DNA of 61,725 nucleotides from an uncultured Collinsella sp. (lineage in GTDB: Bacteria; Actinomycetota; Coriobacteriia; Coriobacteriales; Coriobacteriaceae): positions 1 through 61,725 of the forward strand of contig CABUSR010000007.1 in the NCBI GenBank assembly GCA_902494245.1, written 5' to 3'. Below the pieces are notes generated by a model. The model ran no database searches. It had not been told where the DNA came from and saw nothing but the letters and a program-made list of their open reading frames with translations. Position 1 is the stretch's first letter; each line of letters starts with the position of its first letter. Below, piece after piece: positions 28,866-39,978 of the stretch. The position numbers and the translations under genes are program-made.

Positions 28866-29009
28866 ATGGCTGAGGAAAAGAAGACGTATAAGTTTGTGTG
28901 CACCGTTTGCGGTTACGAGGTTGAGGTCGACACGCCCGAGCTGCCCGAGGATTACGTGTGCCCGGTGTGCGGCGTCGGTCCCGATCAGTTTGAGCTCGTC
29001 GAGGAGTAA
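28866..29009 (+). CDS. Rubredoxin
   Basis: A 47-residue one-iron electron carrier. Two pairs of Cys ligands are intact: FVCTVCGYEVEV near the start and DYVCPVCGVGPDQF near the end, matching the CxxCGY...CPxCG pattern. ATG 28866 follows GAGAGGAG. It is shorter than the usual 52-54 residues because the loop between the two Cys pairs is short. Probable partner of the flavin reductase upstream. Confidence 0.94.
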   Translation: MAEEKKTYKFVCTVCGYEVEVDTPELPEDYVCPVCGVGPDQFELVEE

Positions 29010-29048
29010 CTCGCAGGCACACGGCGAAAGCCGAACATAGCTCTGTCC

Positions 29049-29084
29049 AAGGGTCCCGGTCGAATTCTCGGCCGGGACCCTTTT
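29049..29084 (+). terminator. Rho-independent terminator of rubredoxin
   Basis: AAGGGTCCCGG pairs with CCGGGACCCTT and ends in TTTT. Confidence 0.93.
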
Positions 29085-29116
29085 GATTTATCTGACGGTT
29101 TAAAACGGTCTCACGT

Positions 29117-29131
29117 GTTACAGATTAAGAC
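29117..29131. repeat. Family A orphan half-site
   Basis: GTTACAGATTAAGAC matches the right half-site of family A. Its left partner, expected 42 bp upstream, is absent or decayed. Confidence 0.6.
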
Positions 29132-29160
29132 GTTATATCTGGACAGCCACGCCATCCCAA

Positions 29161-30417
29161 TTACATTCCCGTTAGCAGCACGATGTCGAGAATCGTCACG
29201 ATGGCACCGATCCCTACGAGCAGCGCGTTGAGCGGGCGCGAGTTGGCGTATTTGCCCATGACGCGGCGTGAGCTGGTGAGCCGTATGAGCACAAAGACCG
29301 TAATCGGCAGCTGAAGAGACAGCAGCGCCTGACTCCAGATGAGACCCTCAAAAGGATTCGGGACGACCAAGCACGCCGTCACTGCGCCGACGAAACAGGC
29401 CGCCACCCCGATCGAGGAATGTCGGTCGTGGATGTCGTATTCCTCGTCGAACATGCCCGCGGTGATGGTGCCTGCCGCCATGCCCACCGTCACACTACTC
29501 GATATGCCCGCAAACAGCAGTGCCACCGCAAAGATGGTCGAGCTTGCCGGGCCCAGAATGGGGGAGAGCGTGTCCGCTGCGACGGCGAGGTCGTCTACGA
29601 CAATGCCGTGCGCAAAGAAGGTCGTTGCGGCCAGGATGACCATGGCCGAGTTGATTGCCCAGCCCACGCCCATCGAAAAGAGCGTGTCGAAGAGCTCGTA
29701 GCGCAGACGTTCCTCGATAACCTGCTCGCCTTGGCCTTCGAAGTGCATGGATTGGATGACCTCGGAGTGCAGGAAGAGGTTGTGGGGCATAACGACCGCG
29801 CCTAGGACACTTACGATAATCGCGGCCGAGCCGGTGGGCATACTGGGTGTGATCCAGCTTGCGGCGGCCTGCGGCCAGTCGACCTTGACCAGCGTAAGCT
29901 CAGCCAAAAGCGAGAGTCCTACCACGCCTACGAAGGCGATGATCCATCGCTCGGCGCGCTTGTAGGAGCTCGTCATGAGCATCGCCATCGATGCCGCCGC
30001 GACGATGACGCAGCCGGCGCGTACGGGCAGGCCAAAGAGCATCTGGAGCGCGATCGCACCGCCCAGGACTTCGGCCATGGCGGTGGCGATGGTCGCGAGA
30101 TAGGCGCTGGCGAGTACCGCGCGTCCCACGATGCGGGGGAGGTAGCGTGTCGTGGCCTCGGCAAGACAGGTGCCCGTGGCGATGCCCAAGTGCGCCGCGT
30201 TGTGCTGCAGCACGATGAGCATGATCGTGGACAGTGTGACGATCCACAGCAGCGCGTAGCCAAACTGCGAGCCGGCGGCCATATTGGAGGCCCAATTGCC
30301 CGGGTCGATAAAGCCGACGGTCACGAGCAACCCGGGGCCGATGTGCCGCGCAATGTCTAGGCCTCCGTGACCGTCGGTGCGTCGGGAGCCAAAATGATGT
30401 TTGAGATGGTTGAGCAT
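29161..30417 (-). CDS. mntH: Nramp-family manganese/iron transporter
   Basis: A 418-residue proton-coupled divalent-metal importer with about eleven membrane segments. The metal-binding TM1 motif is GFIDPGNWASNMAAG and the TM6 motif AVVMPHNLFLHS; the Met ligand favours Mn2+ and Fe2+ over Mg2+. ATG 30417 has CAGGAG upstream. The frame extends 12 codons further but lacks a site. A spaced GTTA...TAAC sequence at 30478-30493 may be a DtxR/MntR operator. Confidence 0.93.
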   Translation of the reverse strand: MLNHLKHHFGSRRTDGHGGLDIARHIGPGLLVTVGFIDPGNWASNMAAGSQFGYALLWIVTLSTIMLIVLQHNAAHLGIATGTCLAEATTRYLPRIVGRAVLASAYLATIATAMAEVLGGAIALQMLFGLPVRAGCVIVAAASMAMLMTSSYKRAERWIIAFVGVVGLSLLAELTLVKVDWPQAAASWITPSMPTGSAAIIVSVLGAVVMPHNLFLHSEVIQSMHFEGQGEQVIEERLRYELFDTLFSMGVGWAINSAMVILAATTFFAHGIVVDDLAVAADTLSPILGPASSTIFAVALLFAGISSSVTVGMAAGTITAGMFDEEYDIHDRHSSIGVAACFVGAVTACLVVPNPFEGLIWSQALLSLQLPITVFVLIRLTSSRRVMGKYANSRPLNALLVGIGAIVTILDIVLLTGM

Positions 30418-30477
30418 GGTGAGCTCCTGCGTGCCGTTTGTTTGACGCCGCAAATGATACCCGTTTTATGCTAAAAA

Positions 30478-30493
30478 GTTAACCAAGACTAAC
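30478..30493 (-). promoter_or_regulatory. Candidate MntR/DtxR-type operator
   Basis: GTTAACCAAGACTAAC is a partial palindrome in an AT-rich region 61 bp before mntH, resembling the TTAGGxTAxxCTAA class. Weak, by eye. Confidence 0.3.
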
Positions 30494-30540
30494 AAAATTG
30501 TTGTATTTGAATAGGATGGTGAAAAGGGGGTTGCCGAAAT

Positions 30541-30757
30541 GTCTTGATCTGTAACAACTAGGGATGGAAATTGGGTCTAGGTGTTACAGATCAGTACAAG
30601 AAGAAATGGTCCTATGGAAAATCTCGATCTGTAACAGTTAGCTGCAAAAACTGGCCCTTCGTGTTACAGATTGAGACATTCGGAACCGTCTCTCGAAAAC
30701 ATCTCAATCTGTAACAGTTAGTCGTCGAAATTGGGTCTTCCTGTTACAGATTGAGAT
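30541..30757. repeat. Family A array 1: three pairs, exact 80-bp period
   Basis: Left half-sites (gtcttgatctgtaac type) begin at 30541, 30621 and 30701; right half-sites (gttacagattgagac type) at 30583, 30663 and 30743. All inner gaps are 27 nt and both linkers 23 nt. Gap sequences differ. The array fills much of the 487-bp space between mntH and gltB; the remainder (30758-30940) is the gltB leader with no other feature I can support. Confidence 0.92.
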
Positions 30758-30940
30758 GTTTGAAGAGGTGAGTTTGCAGGCCGAACTTGGGGCCTATGTT
30801 GTCGCCCTTGAGGTCGGCGGTGTCCACTCGTAGGGCGTGCGTTACGCGATTGTTTCGAAACGGGTGGGAAACACAACAGGCCGGCGATGCTCCTAGTATG
30901 CCTATTCAACTGACTGTCTAACACCAAGGGGAGGATCGCG

Positions 30941-33900
30941 ATGCAGGCAGATTCCGCTCAGCAGCAGGGCCTTTATCGCCCCGAATTCGACCACGATGCA
31001 TGTGGCATCGGCGCGCTTGCCGATATCAACGGTGAGCGCCATCACCAGATCCTGGACGATGCGCTGTCCATTCTGGTCAACTTGGAGCACCGCGGCGGCA
31101 CCGGACTCGAGAAGAACACCGGCGACGGCGCTGGCATCCTGTTCCAGGTTCCGCATCACTTTTTCCGTAAAGAGGCTCAAAAGTGCGGCCAGATTCTGCC
31201 GGCAGAGGGCGACTATGGCGTGGCCATGCTGTTCTTCCCACAGGACGACAAGGGCGTAGAGGATGCCCGTCGCGTGTTTGAGGAGGGCTGCGCCGAGGCC
31301 GGCGTGCCGCTGCTCTTTTGGCGCGAGGTGCCCGTCGACCCGCACGACCTGGGCGAGACGGCCCGCGCCTGCATGCCTACCATCCTGCAGGCCTTTCTGG
31401 GCCGCCCCGACGACACGCCGGCCGGCGACGCATTCGAGCGCCGCCTGTACGTGTGCCGCCGCACCATCGAAAAGAAGGCCGACGCTGAGTTCGCCCTGCG
31501 CGACAAGATCTTCTATGTGTGCTCCATGAGCTCGCGCACCATCGTGTACAAGGGCATGCTTGTGGCCACGCAGATGCGCCGTTTCTTCATCGACCTCAAC
31601 GACGCCGCCGTCAAAACGGCCGTGGCGCTCGTCCACTCGCGCTACTCCACCAACACCACGCCCAGCTGGGAGCGCGCACATCCCAACCGCTTTATCATCC
31701 ACAACGGCGAGATCAATACCCTCAAGGGCAACGTCAACTGGATTCGCGCCCGCGAACCCAACCTGTACAGCCCCGTGCTGCAGCACGATCTTGAGCGCGT
31801 GATGCCCATCATCAACCGCGAGGGCTCCGACTCCGCGATTTTGGACAATGTGCTTGAGTTTTTGGTCATGAACGGTCGTCCGCTCACGCGTGCCGCATCC
31901 ATGCTGCTGCCCGAGCCGTGGGACCACAACGACAGCCTGAGTGAGGAGCGCCGCGCCTACGACGCTTACCAGTCCATGCTCATGGAGCCGTGGGATGGCC
32001 CGGCGGCCATCGCCTTTACCGACGGTCGCACGCTGGGTGCCGCCCTCGACCGTAACGGCTTGCGTCCCGCCCGCTACTACGTGACGCGCGACGGTCGCTT
32101 TATGCTGGCAAGCGAGGTGGGCACCATCGAGGTAAGCCCCGAGAACATCCTGACGAGCGGCTGTCTGGGGCCGGGTCAGATGCTCGAGGTCGACTTTGCC
32201 CGCGGCCGCGTCATCTACAACGACGAGCTGCGCGCCCGCTATGCCAAGGAAAAACCCTACCGCGACTGGATTGCCGAGGAGACGCTGACCGTCGACGCGC
32301 TCGATGAGCCCGTTGCGACAACGCCCGCCGAGGACGCCGACGTGCCCGCCGCCGTGCGTATGGCCAAGCTCGGCTACCACTGGGATGACGTCGACGAGGT
32401 CGTGCGTCCCATGGCCCAGCAGGGCAAGGCCCCGCTTGCCTCGATGGGCATCGATGCGCCGCTGGCCTGCCTGTCCAAGAAGACGCGCTCGTTCTTCGAT
32501 TACTTCTATCAGCTGTTCGCCCAGGTCACGAATCCGCCGATTGATGCCCTGCGCGAGCACATGGTGACTTCGACCACGCTCTACCTGGGCAACCACGGCA
32601 ACTTGCTCGAGGACTCCCGTACGGCCTGCCAGCTGGTGCGCCTGGAGCGCCCGCTGCTGAGCGAGGAGGAGTTCGATCGCATTTGCGCGATTGACCGTGT
32701 TGGCTTTAAGACCCGCCGGTTCCGTGCCGTGTACCGCCGCGACGCGGGTGAGGGCGCGCTGCAGGCTGCGCTCAAGCAGCTTGCCGAAGACGTCGAGGCT
32801 GCGGTCCGCGACGGCGTGAACATCGTGGTGCTGAGCGATCATGCCGCTGCGGGCGAGGTGCCCGTGCCGTCGCTGCTCGCCGTGGGCTGCGTGCACAACC
32901 ACCTGATCCGCGCCGGCGTGCGTACCTTTGCCGACATCGTGGTGGAGTGCGGTGACGCCGTGTCCCCGCACGACTTTGCGGCGCTAGTGGGCTACTCCGC
33001 GAGCGGCATCTATCCGTACAACGCGCATGCGTGCATCCGCAATCTGGCGGCACGCGGCGACCTGGACGTGACGGCCGAGCAGGGCATCGCCAATTACAAC
33101 AAGGCCGCGACGGCGGGCATCGTCTCCATCATGTCCAAGATGGGCATCTCCACGGTGCAGAGCTACCACTCCGCGCAGATCTTCGAGGCCGTTGGCTTTA
33201 CGCCGGAGTTCGTCAACGCGTACTTCGCCGGCACGGTGAGCCGTGTGGGCGGTATGGGTGTCGAGGAGGTCGAACGCGAGCAAAATGAGCGCTATGACGC
33301 CGCTCTCGCTATCCTTAAGAGCCCGGCTCCCGATCAGCTGCCCACGTTGGGCCTGACCAAGTGGCGCCCGCTCGGCGGCGAGGATCACCTCATCGATCCG
33401 CAGACTGTCTACTTGCTGCAGACCGCCTGCCGTGAGGACAGCTACGACACCTTTAAGGAGTACAGCGCCCGCCTGCACCGCACCGGCCGTGCCGTGCGCC
33501 TGCGCGACTTGCTCGACTTTAATGCCAACGGTCGCACGCCGGTTTCACTCGACGAGGTGGAGCCCGCGCTCAACATCGTCCGCCGCTTTAACACCGGCGC
33601 CATGTCGTACGGCTCCATCAGCAAAGAGGCGCACGAGTGCATGGCCATCGCTATGAACCGTCTGCACGGCCGTTCCAACTCCGGCGAGGGCGGTGAGGAT
33701 CCGCGTCGCGAGACCCCGCTGGCTAACGGTGACTCCAAGAACTCCGCCATCAAGCAGGTGGCAAGCGCGCGCTTTGGCGTGACGAGCCGCTACCTGTGCA
33801 GCGCCTTCGAGATTCAGATCAAGATGGCCCAGGGCGCCAAGCCCGGCGAGGGCGGCCACCTGCCCGGCAAGAAGGTCTATCCCTGGATTGCCGAGGTCCG

Positions 33901-35638
33901 TCAGTCCACGCCCGGCATCGGCCTGATCTCGCCTCCGCCTCACCACGATATTTACTCCATCGAGGACCTGGCAGAGCTGATCTTCGATCTTAAGAACGCC
34001 AATCCCGGCGCACGCGTGTCGGTCAAGCTGGTCAGCGAGGCCGGCGTCGGCACCATCGCCACCGGCGTGGCCAAGGGCGCTGCCGACAAGATCTTGATCA
34101 GCGGCCACAATGGCGGCTCGGGTGCCGCTGCGCGCGACTCTATCTGGCACGCGGGTCTGCCGCTGGAGCTTGGCCTTGCCGAGGCCCAGCAGACGCTGCT
34201 GCAAAACGGCCTGCGCTCGCGCGTAGTGCTCGAGGCCGACGGCAAGCTCATGGACGGCACCGACGTCGCTGTCGCCTGCCTGTTGGGCGCCGAGGAGTTT
34301 GGCTTTGCGACCATGCCGCTCATCTCCATGGGCTGCCTCATGCAGCGCGACTGCCAGCAGGATACCTGCCCGGCCGGCATCGCTACGCAAAACTGCCGCC
34401 TGCGTCGCGGCTTCCGCGGCAAGCCAGAGCACGTCGAGCACTTTATGCTCTTTGTTGCCGAGCAGCTGCGCGAGGTCATGGCGAGCCTGGGCTTCCGCAC
34501 GGTCGACGAGATGGTCGGCCATCCCGAGTGCTTGCGCCAGATCGAGGTCCCGGGCAACCGCAAGGCTAACCTGCTGGATCTGTCGCCCGTGCTGGCGAGC
34601 GCGACCTGTGAGTTTGGTGCCCACATCCCGGGTGCCGACGGCCGTCACTTCCTGCCCCAGATGGCTGCGGACAGCGAGCTCGACAAGACGCTCGACTCCA
34701 CGTTGTTTGTGCCCTACACGGCCGATGCCCGTGCGCACCTGCGTCCGATTCGCTTCCGCGCCGATATCGCCAACGTCAACCGCTGCGTGGGCACCATCTT
34801 GGGCAACGCGGTGACCAAGGCGCATCCCGAGGGCCTGCCCGCCGGCTCCATCACTATCGATTGCGACGGTTCGGCCGGTCAGAGCTTTGGCGCCTTCCTG
34901 CCGCGCGGCATTACGCTCAACGTGTGCGGCGACGCCAACGACTACTTTGGCAAGGGCCTTTCGGGCGGCGAGGTGTCGGTGCGCCCCAACCCGCATGCGA
35001 CCTACAAGTTCGATGAGAACATCATCGTGGGCAACGTTGCGTTCTTTGGCGCCACGAGCGGCCGCGGCTTCATTAACGGCCTGGCAGGCCAGCGCTTTGG
35101 CGTACGCAACTCCGGTGCCACGGTGGTGGTCGAGGGCTGCGGCAACCATGGCTGCGAGTACATGACGGGTGGTCTGGCGCTCATCCTGGGCGAGGTCGGG
35201 CAGAACTTCGCCGCCGGCATGACGGGTGGCGTGGCCTATGTCTTTGACCAGTACGGCACGCTCAATGCCCGTGTGAACCACGAGAGCGTTGAGCTTAAAG
35301 CCCCGACGGCCGGCGAGCTGGCGCAGATTCGCGAGCTCATCCAGGAGCACGTGGACGTGACGCAGAGCCCGCGCGGCATTAAGCTGCTCTACAGCTTTGA
35401 GACGATGAGCAAACACTTTGTGAAGGTCATTCCGACCGAGTACGAGCGCGTGCTGGCGATTGTCGCCGCCGCCGAGGCCGTCGGCAAGACGCATGCGCAG
35501 GCCGAGGAGCTGGCGTTTGACATTGTGACCGGTCGCGCGAGTGACGCGGATGTTGCTCGCTTCGATGTTGCGGGCGGTGCTGCGGGTGCTGCGTCCGTGG
35601 CTGCCAGCTCTGTTGCTTCGACCAAGAAGGAGGCGTAA
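30941..35638 (+). CDS. gltB: Glutamate synthase large subunit
   Basis: The 1565-residue large subunit makes glutamate from glutamine and 2-oxoglutarate. The N-terminal amidotransferase nucleophile is Cys21 in FDHDACGIGALAD, exposed after removal of a 20-residue propeptide. A central domain leads to the FMN-binding synthase domain (GEGGHLPGKK, then ILISGHNGGSGAAARDS). The 3Fe-4S Cys cluster is CLMQRDCQQDTCPAGIATQ (about 1132-1150), and a C-terminal beta-helix domain has repeated Gly motifs. The last 25 residues are Ala/Ser-rich. ATG 30941 follows AAGGGGAGG. gltD starts 5 bp after its stop. Confidence 0.97.
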   Translation: MQADSAQQQGLYRPEFDHDACGIGALADINGERHHQILDDALSILVNLEHRGGTGLEKNTGDGAGILFQVPHHFFRKEAQKCGQILPAEGDYGVAMLFFPQDDKGVEDARRVFEEGCAEAGVPLLFWREVPVDPHDLGETARACMPTILQAFLGRPDDTPAGDAFERRLYVCRRTIEKKADAEFALRDKIFYVCSMSSRTIVYKGMLVATQMRRFFIDLNDAAVKTAVALVHSRYSTNTTPSWERAHPNRFIIHNGEINTLKGNVNWIRAREPNLYSPVLQHDLERVMPIINREGSDSAILDNVLEFLVMNGRPLTRAASMLLPEPWDHNDSLSEERRAYDAYQSMLMEPWDGPAAIAFTDGRTLGAALDRNGLRPARYYVTRDGRFMLASEVGTIEVSPENILTSGCLGPGQMLEVDFARGRVIYNDELRARYAKEKPYRDWIAEETLTVDALDEPVATTPAEDADVPAAVRMAKLGYHWDDVDEVVRPMAQQGKAPLASMGIDAPLACLSKKTRSFFDYFYQLFAQVTNPPIDALREHMVTSTTLYLGNHGNLLEDSRTACQLVRLERPLLSEEEFDRICAIDRVGFKTRRFRAVYRRDAGEGALQAALKQLAEDVEAAVRDGVNIVVLSDHAAAGEVPVPSLLAVGCVHNHLIRAGVRTFADIVVECGDAVSPHDFAALVGYSASGIYPYNAHACIRNLAARGDLDVTAEQGIANYNKAATAGIVSIMSKMGISTVQSYHSAQIFEAVGFTPEFVNAYFAGTVSRVGGMGVEEVEREQNERYDAALAILKSPAPDQLPTLGLTKWRPLGGEDHLIDPQTVYLLQTACREDSYDTFKEYSARLHRTGRAVRLRDLLDFNANGRTPVSLDEVEPALNIVRRFNTGAMSYGSISKEAHECMAIAMNRLHGRSNSGEGGEDPRRETPLANGDSKNSAIKQVASARFGVTSRYLCSAFEIQIKMAQGAKPGEGGHLPGKKVYPWIAEVRQSTPGIGLISPPPHHDIYSIEDLAELIFDLKNANPGARVSVKLVSEAGVGTIATGVAKGAADKILISGHNGGSGAAARDSIWHAGLPLELGLAEAQQTLLQNGLRSRVVLEADGKLMDGTDVAVACLLGAEEFGFATMPLISMGCLMQRDCQQDTCPAGIATQNCRLRRGFRGKPEHVEHFMLFVAEQLREVMASLGFRTVDEMVGHPECLRQIEVPGNRKANLLDLSPVLASATCEFGAHIPGADGRHFLPQMAADSELDKTLDSTLFVPYTADARAHLRPIRFRADIANVNRCVGTILGNAVTKAHPEGLPAGSITIDCDGSAGQSFGAFLPRGITLNVCGDANDYFGKGLSGGEVSVRPNPHATYKFDENIIVGNVAFFGATSGRGFINGLAGQRFGVRNSGATVVVEGCGNHGCEYMTGGLALILGEVGQNFAAGMTGGVAYVFDQYGTLNARVNHESVELKAPTAGELAQIRELIQEHVDVTQSPRGIKLLYSFETMSKHFVKVIPTEYERVLAIVAAAEAVGKTHAQAEELAFDIVTGRASDADVARFDVAGGAAGAASVAASSVASTKKEA

Positions 35639-35643
35639 GTGCC

Positions 35644-37125
<1,482 letters not shown>

Positions 37126-37150
37126 GGCGGCTGTTCACAGCTGAATCGTC

Positions 37151-37191
37151 AAGGGCTGTCCCCAACGGCCGGCCCAAAAGGAACGTCCCCA
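37151..37191 (-). repeat. Family C repeat, minus orientation
   Basis: Reverse complement of the TGGGGACGTTCC unit. It forms a head-to-head palindrome with the copy at 37204. Confidence 0.65.
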
Positions 37192-37203
37192 AGTGCCGGC
37201 AGC

Positions 37204-37246
37204 TGGGGACGTTCCTTATGTGTCGGCACCCAGGGACACCCCTTGC
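37204..37246 (+). repeat. Family C repeat, plus orientation
   Basis: TGGGGACGTTCC, then TCGGCACC and GGGACACCCCTTGC, closely matching the unit at 137. Between 37247 and 37540 I see no gene; short open frames there lack ribosome sites and family features. Confidence 0.7.
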
Positions 37247-37540
37247 GGGTTTGCGACCGATTTGTTCGTTTGCCGACGTACGAGTGTTCATTTGTCGACT
37301 TCTTGGGCTGTGGTCACCTGTTGTTTCTGTGGTGGCTACGGGCATCTGGCTCAAAAGAGCAGGTTGGCCGTCTATGTTTACCTGCGGTTTTGTTGCGGTG
37401 CGCTCATTCGGTCAAGTGTCCCGTCAAGTGTTTGGTCAGCATCTGGTTTGCAGCCGGAGGCCTATTTTGCCCGCGCTGGTCGTGGCCGACCACCCTCCTC
37501 GTAAGCTCAAATTGAGGTCTATCAGTTTGAGGAGGATGCC

Positions 37541-38248
37541 ATGACTGACCACGCTTTAGACCGAGCGCAGCTAGCCGAAGCCGTCGGCAACGATATTGCC
37601 GACATGGCCCATTTTTGGATGCTGCGGAAGTTCCAGTTTTTGGAGCCGGCGCGCGAACAGTTCGAGATCATTGTCGACCCGTGGCTCAGCTATTACACCG
37701 AGCCTTCGCAAAACGAAATCATGGCCTACAACATGGCATTTACCGATTGGCTGCTCTTCGAGCGCCCCTATCGCCATGGCAAGACGCTGCTCGAGCTGTA
37801 TGTTGAAGAGCCGCCGACATCGCTTTCGCCTGCCTCGCTCAAGCGGCTCGAGCAGGTACGCGACACGCAGTATTTCTCGCGCTTTGGCATTTTGGACAAG
37901 GATCCTGCGACTGGTATGGTCGCGCTGAAGGACACGCGCGCCGACCGTCGCTTTGATGTCTACGACCCGCATATCGTGCAAAAGGAGCATTGGAGCGACG
38001 GAGCGATTGCGGTGCGCCTCGCCTGCGTCGACGATGTCTGGCTGACGGCGGGGCAGCTCTACCTCTACGACATAGCGCGCCTGAGCGATACGGCGATCGA
38101 CGGGCCTGGCGCCGTCCATCCGGAAGACCTGGAAGATGGCTTCGACACCTCGCGTATCAGCTTCTTTCTGAGGCTGGTCCGAGACATCATGGGTGCCCAG
38201 GGGCGCTACGTAAAGTCCCTCAACATCTACGAGCGGGAGTGGGAGTAG
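37541..38248 (+). CDS. Hypothetical protein
   Basis: 235 residues, soluble, rich in aromatic residues (MAHFWMLRKFQFLEPAREQFEIIVDPWLSYYTEP). ATG 37541 follows GAGGAGG, a strong site, and codon use matches neighbours, so it is a real gene. I do not recognise the family. The middle (VYDPHIVQKEHWSDGAIAVRLACVDDVWLTAGQLYLYDIA) looks like beta strands of a small barrel. It stands alone between the glutamate synthase operon and a family A array. Confidence 0.75.
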   Translation: MTDHALDRAQLAEAVGNDIADMAHFWMLRKFQFLEPAREQFEIIVDPWLSYYTEPSQNEIMAYNMAFTDWLLFERPYRHGKTLLELYVEEPPTSLSPASLKRLEQVRDTQYFSRFGILDKDPATGMVALKDTRADRRFDVYDPHIVQKEHWSDGAIAVRLACVDDVWLTAGQLYLYDIARLSDTAIDGPGAVHPEDLEDGFDTSRISFFLRLVRDIMGAQGRYVKSLNIYEREWE

Positions 38249-38290
38249 GGGATGTGACTGGCGTTGTCCTGCCTTGCCTTCTGTCTTTAT

Positions 38291-38587
38291 GTCTCGATCT
38301 GTAACGTTTAGGGACAAAAAACCGGTCTACCTGTTACAGATCGAGACGAACGCTTGGGCGCCGCTGGTTTGTCTAAATCTGTAACGTTTGGGGGGCTGGA
38401 GAACGTCTAACTGTTACAGAACGAGACGTTTGGCACCTGGTTGGGGGAATGTCTCAATCTGTAACATCTACAGGCCCAAATTCGACCTACCTGTTACAGA
38501 TTGAGACGGAAGGTTGGCGGCTGCCGAAAGATCTTGTTCTGTAACAACTAGAGGCTCAAAGACTGTCTTCCTGTTACAGATCAAGAC
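38291..38587. repeat. Family A array 2: four pairs, exact 80-bp period
   Basis: Left half-sites start at 38291, 38371, 38451 and 38531; right half-sites at 38333, 38413, 38493 and 38573. Inner gaps are all 27 nt and linkers all 23 nt. The last right half-site ends 2 bp before the first possible start (TTG 38590) of the AbiEi/nuclease-like gene. Confidence 0.94.
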
Positions 38588-38613
38588 ATTTGTCAGCGGA
38601 GGCAACAGCGGCG

Positions 38614-39683
38614 ATGGTCCAGTTGTCCGATGTGGTGGTGATGAAAGTGTCCAATACCGTTCTCAAACACAAACATGCGACTCGCAACACGTTGGCGCGG
38701 AATAGGATGCTCGCGCGGCTCACGGAGACGACTGAGCAAGGTGCGCTGCTCGCAACGCATGACAATGCCGAGCTCATGTGGCTGCGGCGTCATGTGGGAA
38801 CCGATGATATTGCGGAGCCCGAGCCGTATCTGTTCTGCTTTCAGCATGATTGGGATGCATCGACGCCGGCGGAGCGAGCGCTGAGGACTATCAAAGGGCT
38901 TGCGGAATTTCATCCCGATTGGGCGTTTTGGGGCTATGACGCGGCGCTTTTGTGGGGTTTGGAGGTGCCGAATGATCTACTCGGGCCGCGTTTTCTTGTT
39001 AAGACGGGTTGTTCGGTGACGTTGAGCAGCGGGTGCAGGTTGTTGCGTCCACAGATGGCGGGCGTGCTCGAGCTTGTTGATGGCGTGCGGGTGACGTCGT
39101 TTTGGCGCACGGTGGAGGATTGCTTGCTGCGTGCGCCGTTCTCCTACGGGTTGGCGATCGCCGATTCTGCACTGCGGGCAAAAGGTGTATCACGTGGGGA
39201 TTTGTGCGAGCGCCTCGCGCCGATTGCGAGGGCAGGCGCGGGTATCGCAGGGCACGGGTGATTGCGTCGTATGCGGACGGGCTGTCCGAAAACGGCGGCG
39301 AGTCTCGGTTCCGAGCGTTCTTTATTGCGTACGGCTTTCCGGTTCCGGAGCTGCAGGTGGAGTTTCGCGACCCGCTCGATCCGAGCCAAGTGTTTCGGGT
39401 TGATTATTTCTGGAGGCTCGAGGATGGGACATGTGTCATCGGCGAGCTCGACGGGAAGGGAAAGTATACCCTGCAGGATGGTGGGGATCGGGGGTCGGTC
39501 GACCCATTCGTGGCAGAACGTCAGCGAGAGTCTCATCTGACGATGCTCGGGCACAAGGTGCTTCGGTTTACGTTTGATGAGCTCAAGAATCCGGGGAAGC
39601 TGGTTGAGAAGATGAGGTTAGCGGGTATTCCGCGACGGCCCGATTTGGCTGAGGAGTGGAGACGTCAGTGGTATGGGCGCTGA
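38614..39683 (+). pseudogene. Frameshifted AbiEi-like / restriction-fold nuclease-like gene
   Basis: Two overlapping frames read as one protein broken by a frameshift. The first (to TGA 39261) gives an AbiEi-antitoxin-like region: LARNRMLARLTETTEQGALL, then WGYDAALLWGLEVPND and VTSFWRTVEDCLLRAPF. The second, from about 39230 to TGA 39683, gives a DUF559/Vsr-like end: ESRFRAFFIAYGFPVPELQVEF, VDYFWRLEDGTCVIGELDGKG, then RQRESHLTMLGHKVLRFTFDEL, with the D...E-x-D/K pattern of PD-(D/E)XK nucleases. The shift falls near 39226-39262 in a GC-rich, purine-rich stretch. The start is uncertain (TTG 38590, ATG 38614 or ATG 38641). Family A arrays lie directly on both sides. Without the shift it would be a protein of about 355 residues. 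Confidence 0.72.
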
Positions 39684-39691
39684 GAGGTTTT

Positions 39692-39829
39692 GTCTCGATC
39701 TGTAACGTTTAGAAGTTGTTTGAGTTCGTAATTGTTACAGATCGAGACAAACCGGTGAAACTTCGACCGAATGTCTCGATCTGTAACATCAGGGGGCCCA
39801 ATAACCCAGTACCTGTTACAGATTGAGAC
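39692..39829. repeat. Family A array 3: two pairs
   Basis: Left half-sites begin at 39692 and 39773, right ones at 39734 and 39815. Both inner gaps are 27 nt; the linker is 24 nt. It begins 8 bp after the nuclease-like gene ends. Nothing else is seen before the amidohydrolase. Confidence 0.92.
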
Positions 39830-39978
39830 ATTTCCCTGGTTTCGCTGGGGTGGGACTGCAACGTATTCCGTCCCCCACATCCTCTCGTCCCTCCGTTAAC
39901 CGATATGCTCGACTTTAGGTCGCTGCATTAGGTGATAATGGACAAATGTTCAAGTTAATCGTGAGGGAGGAGCTCGAT

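Noticed and set aside
37193..37544. Short overlapping frames after glutamate synthase
   Set aside because: They read through a family C repeat, lack ribosome sites and have no recognisable protein character.
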